From Sulfurimonas sp. (lineage in GTDB: Bacteria; Campylobacterota; Campylobacteria; Campylobacterales; Sulfurimonadaceae): a stretch of DNA of 5,831 nt. The notes beneath the pieces were generated by a model. The model did not search any database. It was given only the letters and a program-made list of their open reading frames with translations, and was not told the DNA's origin. The translations under genes and the position numbers were made by a program. Shown in pieces: positions 1 through 5,831 of this stretch. Position 1 is the first letter of the stretch. Each line of letters opens with the position of its first letter. The DNA is taken from positions 1 to 5,831 of the forward strand of contig JAUSKV010000224.1 of the NCBI GenBank assembly GCA_030646745.1. The letters are read 5' to 3'.

Positions 1-133
1 TCCCATTAAATTGATATATGCTGTGAGACGCAGAAGCAGTTTCAAGTGCACCGTGAAATATCACCTGAAGACCTCCCAAAATAAATAATATTCCAAGAAA
101 AATAAAACCTATCTGCTCAAGCATATTTTTCAT
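1..133 (-). CDS. Small membrane-anchored protein, N-terminal part only (runs off left edge)
   Basis: I do not recognise this gene. It begins with ATG at 133 on the minus strand and stays open for 44 codons to the window edge, so its stop and most of its length are unseen. The start reads MKNMLEQIGF, followed by a hydrophobic stretch at about residues 8-26 (IGFIFLGILF, then ILGGLQVIF) that looks like one transmembrane helix or an uncleaved signal anchor. A more polar segment follows (HGALETASASHSIYQF). There is no lipobox cysteine in the visible part. The start lies two bases after the TAA of the large lipoprotein gene, so the two are almost certainly co-transcribed and probably translationally coupled; a weak AAAGAG sits inside the end of the upstream gene. 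A second ATG at codon 4 is a possible alternative start. Function is unknown; being in the operon only suggests an envelope role. Confidence 0.7.
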   Translation of the reverse strand, partial: MKNMLEQIGFIFLGILFILGGLQVIFHGALETASASHSIYQFNG

Positions 134-135
134 TC

Positions 136-3100
136 TTACTCTTTAATCGTGCTTAACGGATGATAAGGCAGTGTCACTAAATTTCTTTTCAATGCCATGC
201 TCACTATGCCGGTAATATCAAAAGTATAGTTTTTAACAACACCCGGACTCAAATCGCTTCCAGATAAACTCGCACCGCTTACGCTTGCGCTTCCAAAGTC
301 AATACTATATGTTCCAATGCCATCAGGTGCCTCTATCCCTTGAAGCATCGCAGTGTGAGAGCCAATTGTCACATTTGGTTTAAAGCTTTTGCAATAATTT
401 GAATCCGTTGCAAACATACTCCCTTGATATTGATTATCCACATATAAAGCAAATGCATCATCTTTTAACCCTCCATCATCACACACCGTTATCGTCAAAT
501 TACCGGCTTCAACTGTATAAGTAATACTATTTGACCACTCTGTCCATTGATCACTATGTTTAGCCTTTGCGACAATTGCATAATCAGCCGGGTCTAAAGA
601 TGGCGGAATCATGATAGAAAGGCTATCTTGCGAAGCAGATACTATAAGAACTTTTTTCCCATCAAAAGTTACTTCATTATCGTTTGATTCCGAAGCAAAT
701 CCGGAGCCATATAAAGTTACCTCAACACCTGAAGCTCCGCTTGAAGGAGTTACAGATGTCAATGTTACATCATTCACAATTGCAATCGCATCATTTTTTG
801 TAATTTTTCCATCTGTGTTAAAAGTTGGATGATGTACAATGACATCAAGTGGACCTTCTACATCTTTGGTTAAGAATGAGCCAGGGACTTCCACAGTCAT
901 AGTCGTACCGTCAGGTTTAATATATTTTGGAGATAAAATTACTTCGTTGCCTTTTGCATCGATAATTGTAATCTCCGGCTCAGTGGCTGAACTATAAAAA
1001 TGTTCTTTAATCGGCGAGAAACCTGTACCATCAATTTTAATCAATCTATTTGAATCATCAGGTATTATTTTGCTTGGCGATATAGAAGTTACAGTAACAG
1101 GGAAAACAACAGAAAAATCTATAACAGAATCTTTAGTGTTTAAATCATACACTGCAGCAGCAGCATTTAACCCATTGTTTAAATGACCGGCAACATCATA
1201 CGCAGCCGAAATCTGCCCTAATACCGGCACCGCTTTCATTCCAAGTTTCTTTGCAATTTTTTGCACTAATTTTTCTGCAAATTCTTTCGCAATGTTATTT
1301 GCTTTTTCACCAAGAACATGTGTGGCAATCGCAGTTGTTATTGGACCAGGAGGTGCAGAGAAAAAATCTTGCCATAATAAATCTACCATTCTTTTAGCAG
1401 CGCCGGCTGTATCACCCTTAGATATATCAATGACTACGGCATCAACAAGTGTAGGCGCAGAGCTATAGATTATATTAATAAATGTATTTTTACTCATATA
1501 ATCACCAAATATTTCCGATAAAACAGGCCATGTAACTCTTTCTACTAAAGTTCTAAAAGCTAGATATTTAAATACGGCTCTTGTTGAAGGATTCGATGAG
1601 CTTAAGGCTGATATCTTTGGATCAAACTCTTTGTCAACTCCCGGTGTAACAATCTCCACATTGCAATTTTTTCCGGTAGGAATTTTCAGTTCTGTTGTGG
1701 ATGCCCAAAACAGAAGCCCGTAGCCTTGCGCTCCTACTAAATCTGAGGAGAAATAACTGCTCACATGATCTTGCAATACATTTCCTTTCGTGTCTGTGAC
1801 TCTGGCAGACAGATACATCTGGGTGTCATTTTCGATATTCAGATTTCCTGTATCGCCTCTTTCATAAACACTTATCCCATCAGCGGATGTTGGAGTTACA
1901 GTGGCATCATCCCCATAAATTCCTTTTTTATGAACAAGGGATTTTAGGGATCTTTTTGTGTATGTACCGCTTGTTAATTTTTGATTTAACAGTGTAGCCC
2001 CATCAAGAAGAGCCTGCTTAGACGCATTCGTATATGCTGTCGAAGGCGAAATGAGCACTTTGTTGTTTTTTATAAGCTCTTGTTTGAAAACAGTTTTAAA
2101 ATTTGCAACACTCGTTAGATTTGCCAAATCATTCATGACGAGCTGTAAATCATTATCGCTCACCATGGAAGCTACACCCAATCCACTCCAGAGCATTGCC
2201 ATAACAGTTGAATTAGTATCTAGCGTAACTGTTGTTGCAATAGGTAAGGCAACAGCATAGAGATACGGAATATAATCCGGATTCTCAGTACTTGTAGTCG
2301 TGTCAACTATAAAAGCAGTCACGATTGAAGGCGAGGAGAGGTTGACAGGCATGCTGACATATCCATAACTATTTGGTTTATACTCTACATCATTGATGCT
2401 TAATTCTAGAGTAGTGACATCAATTGTATTATCAGGCATAGTAACAGCAACATATAAATCATGCGTTATTGCGGTCCATACCGGGTTGGATGAGCCACCG
2501 CTGTTACTTAAATAGAGCATGCCGCTCTCCAATGTTTCATAGGTTGAAAAGTTAAGCGTGCTACTGCTTCCATACGAATTGTTGTAGCTATAGCTTTTGC
2601 CGTTTAAAGTGACAGTCAAATCACTGTTTAAATTTGAACCACTGATAACCAGTCTGTTGTAATAGGAATCATAGGTGGCACTCTTAATAACAGGTGTCGT
2701 ATTCTCAATGAATAAAATCTCCTCACTGAGTGTTCTTTCATTGCCGTTTACTGTCACAAAAAATTCTGCAAGTCCCTTATTTACATTTTTAGGGCAGCCA
2801 AACTCAATTGTATCGCCATTTTGAATAGATACAGTTTGATTTATGCTACTTTGTATTCCTTTAAATGTCAAAAGTGCACTTGTCGTAGTTGTCGGAATAT
2901 TGGACAATTTAATTGTAACATTGGTATCATCCATACAGATATTATTTACATCTAAAGTATCATTCACCAATGATTTAATCATTACACTTGTTGCCAAACT
3001 TCTGCTTTCACCCGCTAAAGCAATAGGAGTATTCATCTCCGATAATGACGCTTCATTTGTATCTTGTATTCCGTCATTGTCATTATCTTCATCAAGATAA

Positions 3101-4527
3101 TCAGGAACCAAGTCTCCATCGGTATCCAGTGGATTTGTATAATCCACCCCAGCTTCATTCTTGTCTAGGATACCGTTTTGGTCACTATCCGTATCCAAGA
3201 AATTAGGTATAAAATCTTGGTCTATGTCATTAAGTTCATTTAAGCTTGAAGCTGACATGTCAGGGTTATTTTTACTTGAAAAGTATTCGACATTATCAGG
3301 AATCCCGTCATTATCACTATCATAGTCCCACCAATTTGGAATACCGTCGCCGTCCACATCCCCTAGTCCCTTCTCATAGGCGTAGTAAACTTCTGTAAAG
3401 TCACTAATTCCATCACTGTCACTATCTGCATTGTTTTGGTTACTATCAATGGCAATCTCTAAATCATCCAATAATCCATCCATATCTGAATCAGAAAAAA
3501 CTTTAACTGCGTAGCTCCAGTCAAGATCACTTGTTCCTGATGCATCAGTAATCATAATATAATAATCCCCATCACTAGGAATTAGAACAGATGTTAAGGC
3601 ATAACCAAGAGAGGATAAGTCTGTGCTTTTACTTGAAACACTTTGTCCTGATGCGTTTACTACAGAAATAATTGGTTGCATAGAACTATTATTTTCTTTA
3701 AGTAGCACAGAATATACACCTGCAGAAAAATTAGCTTTAAAGTAATCTAAATCAGGTTTGTTGCTTCCATAAGAGGATGAGTATATTGTTCCTGATATTG
3801 CAAGCGGAACTGAACTTGTTACTTCTGCAAGAGAGATACCGTCATTAGTATTAAAAACTGTAGTTGTCTCTTTTGCCTCAGAGTACAAAGAATAGTTTGA
3901 TTTACTAGCATCAAGCGGGAAATCATCTTCAATATCTACTGCTCCATCTTTATCTGTGTCTGATGTCAGATAATTAGAAACACCGTCTCCGTCAAAATCG
4001 CCATGTGAAGCTATGCTGTTTGGAAACAAATCATTTGTATTTAAAAATCCATCCCCGTCAATATCTAAATCATCACTGTTTATAATTCCATCGCCGTCAT
4101 CATCTTCTAATAGTGTGACACTGACATTATCTACAACAGTTGTATTTTGGGCATCTTTTACTGTTAATTTAATTGCATATGTTCCGGCACTGTTTCCATA
4201 CACACCGGTTACTTTGGTTTTTGATGAAGTTAAAATCAGCTGTGCCGTAGTTGAAGGCTTTGAAACAACTTCCCATGTAAAGTCACTTCCATAACTCGAT
4301 GAACCGTCAAGATAAAGAATCTCTTGCGTAGCAGGAGAACTTATGTTCTTAGAAACTATACCAATCCTATCCACTCCGGCATTAGCAACAGGCTTTTCTG
4401 ATACAACTACAACAGGTGTAGTATTTGTATCGTTAGCATCCTGCGGTGTGCCACCGCCACCGCCTCCACCGCTACAACCAATAAACATAAAAAAAACAAT
4501 GGATAAAACCGCATGTAAAACTTTCAT
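136..4527 (-). CDS. Giant modular lipoprotein with PKD-like, TSP3 Ca-binding, PPC-like and IPT/TIG domains
   Basis: This encodes a 1463-residue envelope lipoprotein. I chose ATG 4527 rather than the in-frame ATG at 4569 because AGAAGGGG lies 5 bases upstream and the protein then starts with a clean lipoprotein signal, MKVLHAVLSIVFFMFIGC, with Cys18 as the lipid site. A Gly7 run (residues 20-26) and an Asn/Thr linker follow. Domains by eye: PKD-like, about 44-140 (ANAG, LDGSSS, GTYAIKLTVKD); four TSP3 motifs, 142-195; a PPC-like beta domain, about 225-345 (DLDYFKANFSAG and later DGDYYIMI); eight TSP3 motifs, 346-486; beta domains with an IPT/TIG-like unit near 612-690; an unassigned region, about 690-1140, containing a helical part at 985-1130; IPT/TIG-like domains at about 1144-1250 and 1254-1338 (ITGTGF-like DGTGF and YGSGF turns); and a C-terminal beta domain with Cys1349 and Cys1379. 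Other cysteines are 531, 578 and 955. No catalytic motif is evident. An adhesive, structural or Ca-dependent surface role is inferred. The exact substrate or partner is unknown. Confidence 0.93.
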   Translation of the reverse strand: MKVLHAVLSIVFFMFIGCSGGGGGGGTPQDANDTNTTPVVVVSEKPVANAGVDRIGIVSKNISSPATQEILYLDGSSSYGSDFTWEVVSKPSTTAQLILTSSKTKVTGVYGNSAGTYAIKLTVKDAQNTTVVDNVSVTLLEDDDGDGIINSDDLDIDGDGFLNTNDLFPNSIASHGDFDGDGVSNYLTSDTDKDGAVDIEDDFPLDASKSNYSLYSEAKETTTVFNTNDGISLAEVTSSVPLAISGTIYSSSYGSNKPDLDYFKANFSAGVYSVLLKENNSSMQPIISVVNASGQSVSSKSTDLSSLGYALTSVLIPSDGDYYIMITDASGTSDLDWSYAVKVFSDSDMDGLLDDLEIAIDSNQNNADSDSDGISDFTEVYYAYEKGLGDVDGDGIPNWWDYDSDNDGIPDNVEYFSSKNNPDMSASSLNELNDIDQDFIPNFLDTDSDQNGILDKNEAGVDYTNPLDTDGDLVPDYLDEDNDNDGIQDTNEASLSEMNTPIALAGESRSLATSVMIKSLVNDTLDVNNICMDDTNVTIKLSNIPTTTTSALLTFKGIQSSINQTVSIQNGDTIEFGCPKNVNKGLAEFFVTVNGNERTLSEEILFIENTTPVIKSATYDSYYNRLVISGSNLNSDLTVTLNGKSYSYNNSYGSSSTLNFSTYETLESGMLYLSNSGGSSNPVWTAITHDLYVAVTMPDNTIDVTTLELSINDVEYKPNSYGYVSMPVNLSSPSIVTAFIVDTTTSTENPDYIPYLYAVALPIATTVTLDTNSTVMAMLWSGLGVASMVSDNDLQLVMNDLANLTSVANFKTVFKQELIKNNKVLISPSTAYTNASKQALLDGATLLNQKLTSGTYTKRSLKSLVHKKGIYGDDATVTPTSADGISVYERGDTGNLNIENDTQMYLSARVTDTKGNVLQDHVSSYFSSDLVGAQGYGLLFWASTTELKIPTGKNCNVEIVTPGVDKEFDPKISALSSSNPSTRAVFKYLAFRTLVERVTWPVLSEIFGDYMSKNTFINIIYSSAPTLVDAVVIDISKGDTAGAAKRMVDLLWQDFFSAPPGPITTAIATHVLGEKANNIAKEFAEKLVQKIAKKLGMKAVPVLGQISAAYDVAGHLNNGLNAAAAVYDLNTKDSVIDFSVVFPVTVTSISPSKIIPDDSNRLIKIDGTGFSPIKEHFYSSATEPEITIIDAKGNEVILSPKYIKPDGTTMTVEVPGSFLTKDVEGPLDVIVHHPTFNTDGKITKNDAIAIVNDVTLTSVTPSSGASGVEVTLYGSGFASESNDNEVTFDGKKVLIVSASQDSLSIMIPPSLDPADYAIVAKAKHSDQWTEWSNSITYTVEAGNLTITVCDDGGLKDDAFALYVDNQYQGSMFATDSNYCKSFKPNVTIGSHTAMLQGIEAPDGIGTYSIDFGSASVSGASLSGSDLSPGVVKNYTFDITGIVSMALKRNLVTLPYHPLSTIKE
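3070..3492 (-). repeat. TSP3-type calcium-binding repeat cluster B (eight motifs)
   Basis: This stretch encodes residues 346-486 of the large lipoprotein. Acidic DxDxDG motifs begin at residues 346, 368, 390, 403, 434, 445, 468 and 481. Spacing is mostly 22-23 or 13 residues, with one 31 and one 11, which resembles the long and short motif alternation of thrombospondin type 3 repeats. Those at 434 (DIDQDF), 445 (DTDSDQ) and 468 (DTDGDL) lack the final glycine and are degenerate. Conserved followers such as IPDNVEY, IPNFLDTD and VPDYLDED match bacterial TSP3 arrays. Calcium binding is inferred from the family. At DNA level this gives recurring tcattatc/gtcgcc-like words on the plus strand. Confidence 0.85.
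3943..4104 (-). repeat. TSP3-type calcium-binding repeat cluster A (four motifs)
   Basis: This stretch encodes residues 142-195 of the large lipoprotein. Four motifs are seen: DDDGDG (142), DIDGDG (155), DFDGDG (177) and DTDKDG (190), spaced 13, 22 and 13 residues apart. All four keep the glycine. The LFPN and DDFPLD segments that follow two of them are typical of bacterial TSP3 arrays. The cluster directly follows the PKD-like domain and is separated from cluster B by the PPC-like domain. Calcium-stabilised, rod-like structure is inferred from the family. Confidence 0.85.
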
Positions 4528-4532
4528 AGTAA

Positions 4533-4540
4533 CCCCTTCT
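4533..4540 (-). promoter_or_regulatory. Strong Shine-Dalgarno site that fixes the start of the giant lipoprotein
   Basis: On the minus strand AGAAGGGG ends 5 bases before ATG 4527. It is the best ribosome binding site in the window. It lies inside the longer open frame that begins at ATG 4569, whose extra 14 residues (MWVLLKIFIKEGVT) are therefore probably untranslated leader. The shorter start also gives a normal lipoprotein signal length. Confidence 0.8.
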
Positions 4541-4585
4541 TTTATAAATATTTTCAGCAAAACCCACATCTCATAAAAAGTTTTG

Positions 4586-4608
4586 CAATTTATGATAGCC
4601 TAAAATTG
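4586..4608. repeat. Short inverted repeat CAATTT-N11-AAATTG in the divergent spacer
   Basis: Arms CAATTT (4586-4591) and AAATTG (4603-4608) are perfect 6-base inverted repeats around an 11-base centre. They flank the candidate -10 box of the leftward promoter, so an operator is conceivable. In such AT-rich sequence a 6-base palindrome is expected by chance fairly often, so the call is weak. Confidence 0.2.
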
Positions 4609-4620
4609 TATATCAAACAA
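4592..4620 (-). promoter_or_regulatory. Candidate sigma70-type promoter for the leftward lipoprotein operon
   Basis: On the minus strand TTGTTT (4620-4615) is followed after exactly 17 bases by TATCAT (4597-4592), which matches TATAAT at five of six positions. Transcription would begin near 4585, leaving a leader of roughly 58 bases before ATG 4527. Other TATAAT words occur on this strand at 4638-4633 and 4677-4672, without a good -35 partner, so the true start could be further upstream. Confidence 0.35.
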
Positions 4621-4683
4621 GCTGAAGATTTTATTATAATTTATAAAAACATAATAACACGTATATAGTTTATTATAGAAAAA

Positions 4684-4712
4684 TAGAAACTTAGCAAAAA
4701 TAATAATATAAT
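4684..4712 (+). promoter_or_regulatory. Candidate sigma70-type promoter for the propeptide-protease operon
   Basis: A perfect TATAAT lies at 4707-4712. At 17 bases upstream, TAGAAA (4684-4689) is only a poor -35 match. A strong -10 with a poor -35 is typical of Campylobacterota housekeeping promoters. Transcription would begin near 4719, giving a leader of about 37 bases. GATAAT at 4724-4729 is an alternative -10. The spacer is so AT-rich that chance matches are likely. Confidence 0.35.
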
Positions 4713-4755
4713 TGCATTATATAGATAATTGAATGTCACCCAGAAGTGAGAATAG

Positions 4756-5148
4756 ATGAAAAGTTTAATGATTTTCTTAATGCTGTTGCTACAATATGGC
4801 AGTGCTGATGATACGTATTATTACAAAAACAATCATCAGGTGGCGATTACCAAAATTCCGATTACAAATTCATACAGAGACAGTTCGACTATAGATTATT
4901 ATAAGACTGACAATGGAGTTACTCTTGGAGTCACTAACAAAATAATCGTAAAAATAGCTAGTGAATCCGATATAAAAAAATATCTCAATGCGTTCAATTT
5001 AACCATTGAAAAAGAGTTGGGAAAAAATCTTTATCTTTTAAAAGCAGAAAACAAAAGTTTAACTCTAGATATATCAAATAGACTAAGTGAAAAAGAGGAT
5101 GTCGAATATGCCCATCCGGATTTTATTAAAAAAAGAGTGAGCAGATAA
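4756..5148 (+). CDS. Free-standing secreted subtilase propeptide (putative trans-acting chaperone/inhibitor)
   Basis: This encodes 130 residues. ATG 4756 is the only sensible start because a TAG codon precedes it in frame; the ribosome site is weak (GAAGTGAG). The N-terminus MKSLMIFLMLLLQYGSA is a Sec signal with a likely signal peptidase I cut after Ala17 (GSA|DD). A Tyr-rich segment follows (YYYKNNHQ, later DYYKTDNGVTLGV), then a domain at about 55-123 with the pattern of bacterial S8 peptidase propeptides: NKIIVKIASES (61-71), an alpha segment DIKKYLNAFNL, strand NLYLLKA (91-97), a helix LTLDISNRLSE, and the hallmark DVEYAHPDF (115-123). There is no catalytic domain. The protein ends in basic IKKRVSR. 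The protease gene follows after 4 bases and lacks a propeptide, so this protein probably folds and inhibits that enzyme in trans in the periplasm. Family assignment is by pattern recognition; the trans role is inferred. Confidence 0.82.
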   Translation: MKSLMIFLMLLLQYGSADDTYYYKNNHQVAITKIPITNSYRDSSTIDYYKTDNGVTLGVTNKIIVKIASESDIKKYLNAFNLTIEKELGKNLYLLKAENKSLTLDISNRLSEKEDVEYAHPDFIKKRVSR

Positions 5149-5152
5149 TATT

Positions 5153-5831
5153 TTGACTCAATTTCTCCTTTTTTTATCTTTACTGTTTTTTATCGGCTGT
5201 GGCGAAGAAAGCAGCAGTAACAGCACTAATGATATAGTAGATGTAATTTCATCCCCAGAACCATACTACTATCAACAGTGGTACCTAGATAAAAACGAAA
5301 CTTTTTATGCTCAAAACGGTATAGATGCGGATGCTAATATACATACGAATAATTTATTGAAAATTTATAGTGGTAAAAAAGTAAAGATAGCAGTTATTGA
5401 TGATGGGCTAGATGTTACGCATGAAGATTTAGAGGGTTCAATCATTCATACTTATGACAGTCAAACAAAAAGTACAGATGTGTCGCAAACAAATCAAGTA
5501 GATAACCATGGCACGGCAGTAACAGGAATAATTGCGGCAAGAGTAAACAATAAGGGCATCAAAGGTGTAGCAAGCAGCAGTGAAATCATATTTTTAAAGT
5601 ATAAAGAGAGCATGAGCGACAGTGAAACCGTGGAACTTTTTAGCAAAGCTGAGGAGTTTGGTGCCGATATAATTAACTGCAGCTGGGGTACTTATGATGT
5701 TTCAGATGCTGTAAAAGCAAAGATTCAATATTTAAGCATCCATGGCAGAAACGGAAAAGGGATTATTGTAGTTTTTGCATCCGGAAACGATGACCAAGAT
5801 ATGGGGAATGATGAATCGGCAATCCCTGAGG
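5153..5831 (+). CDS. Lipoprotein subtilisin-like serine protease, kexin-like S8 (partial, runs off right edge)
   Basis: This is the first 226 residues of a subtilase; the catalytic Ser region and C-terminus lie beyond the window. No ATG or GTG is available after the in-frame TGA at 5138-5140, so TTG 5153 is the best start, and coupling to the upstream gene is likely. MTQFLLFLSLLFFIGC gives a lipobox with Cys16, though the n-region unusually has no Lys/Arg. A Ser/Asn-rich linker (17-37) leads to QQWYL (41-45). Catalytic motifs seen: Asp83 in AVIDDGLDVTHEDL (80-93), His119 in DNHGTAVTGIIAA (117-129) and oxyanion Asn212 in FASGND (208-213). DDGLD..HEDL, SWG (177-179) and GRNGKG...FASGN (198-212) resemble kexin/furin (S8B) enzymes more than subtilisin. 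No propeptide domain lies between lipobox and catalytic domain; one is encoded in the preceding gene. Predicted to cleave envelope or secreted proteins while anchored by lipid. Basic-residue specificity is only suggested by the resemblance. Confidence 0.9.
   Translation, partial: MTQFLLFLSLLFFIGCGEESSSNSTNDIVDVISSPEPYYYQQWYLDKNETFYAQNGIDADANIHTNNLLKIYSGKKVKIAVIDDGLDVTHEDLEGSIIHTYDSQTKSTDVSQTNQVDNHGTAVTGIIAARVNNKGIKGVASSSEIIFLKYKESMSDSETVELFSKAEEFGADIINCSWGTYDVSDAVKAKIQYLSIHGRNGKGIIVVFASGNDDQDMGNDESAIPE

Noticed and set aside
2843..3100. Plus-strand open frame of 85 codons inside the large gene
   Set aside because: It lies antisense to conserved beta and TSP3 coding sequence, has no ribosome site or family pattern, and is a mirror of the Thr/Asn/Asp-rich codons on the other strand. 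The same applies to plus-strand frames at 611-832, 1765-1947, 2051-2260, 4013-4294 and 4343-4576.
3070..4104. CRISPR-like or tandem DNA repeat array
   Set aside because: The repeated words follow codons for DxDxDG protein motifs, vary at third positions and have uneven spacing; there are no identical direct repeats with unique spacers.
4528..4569. Extended start of the giant lipoprotein at ATG 4569
   Set aside because: It would place 14 extra residues before the signal peptide, and the strong AGAAGGGG site points to ATG 4527.
4628..4648. Imperfect AT palindrome (TTTTATTATA facing ATTTATAAAA) as a terminator or operator
   Set aside because: It has no G/C in the stem, lies between divergent starts where no terminator is needed, and such matches are common in AT-rich sequence.
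4756..5148. Small gene as a truncated pseudogene of a complete protease
   Set aside because: The propeptide domain is complete and has its own signal peptide, and the following gene has its own lipobox, which a simple truncation would not produce; a junction frameshift is kept as a caveat in the findings.
5149..5152. Terminator or promoter between propeptide and protease genes
   Set aside because: The gap is only four bases and has no stem-loop or room for a promoter; the genes read as one operon.
5612..5614. Internal ATG (Met154) as an alternative start of the protease
   Set aside because: It would remove the catalytic Asp and His motifs, which are intact and in frame from TTG 5153.

Overview
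The window is AT-rich bacterial DNA holding four genes in two divergent transcription units that share a 228-base AT-rich spacer (4528-4755). The organism cannot be named from sequence alone. The low G+C content, the lipoprotein with a glycine run straight after the lipobox cysteine, and TATAAT-like boxes without clear -35 boxes would suit a Campylobacterota member such as a Sulfurimonas-like bacterium. That placement is inference.

Minus strand, leftward from the spacer: one very large gene (136-4527, 1463 residues) encodes a modular surface or periplasmic lipoprotein. It carries, in order, a lipobox and Gly7 run, a PKD-like domain, four thrombospondin type 3 (TSP3) Ca-binding motifs, a PPC-like beta domain, eight more TSP3 motifs, beta domains including one IPT/TIG-like unit, a long region of unknown fold with an amphipathic helical section, two IPT/TIG-like domains and a C-terminal beta domain. 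Two bases after its stop a second gene starts (133 leftward) and leaves the window after 44 codons. It encodes a protein with an N-terminal membrane segment.

Plus strand, rightward from the spacer: a 130-residue secreted protein (4756-5148) looks like a free-standing subtilase propeptide. Four bases after its stop, a TTG codon starts a lipoprotein subtilase (5153 to the right edge). The subtilase's Asp, His and oxyanion-Asn motifs are visible, and its local signature is closest to the kexin/furin (S8B) branch. It has no propeptide of its own, because only a short linker separates the lipid-anchored Cys from the catalytic domain.

The most notable content is therefore a two-gene split subtilase: propeptide and catalytic domain are separately exported, one by a signal peptidase I type signal and one by a lipoprotein signal. 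The break falls where autoprocessing would occur in a fused precursor. The divergent giant lipoprotein is a plausible envelope partner or substrate, but nothing in the sequence proves a link.
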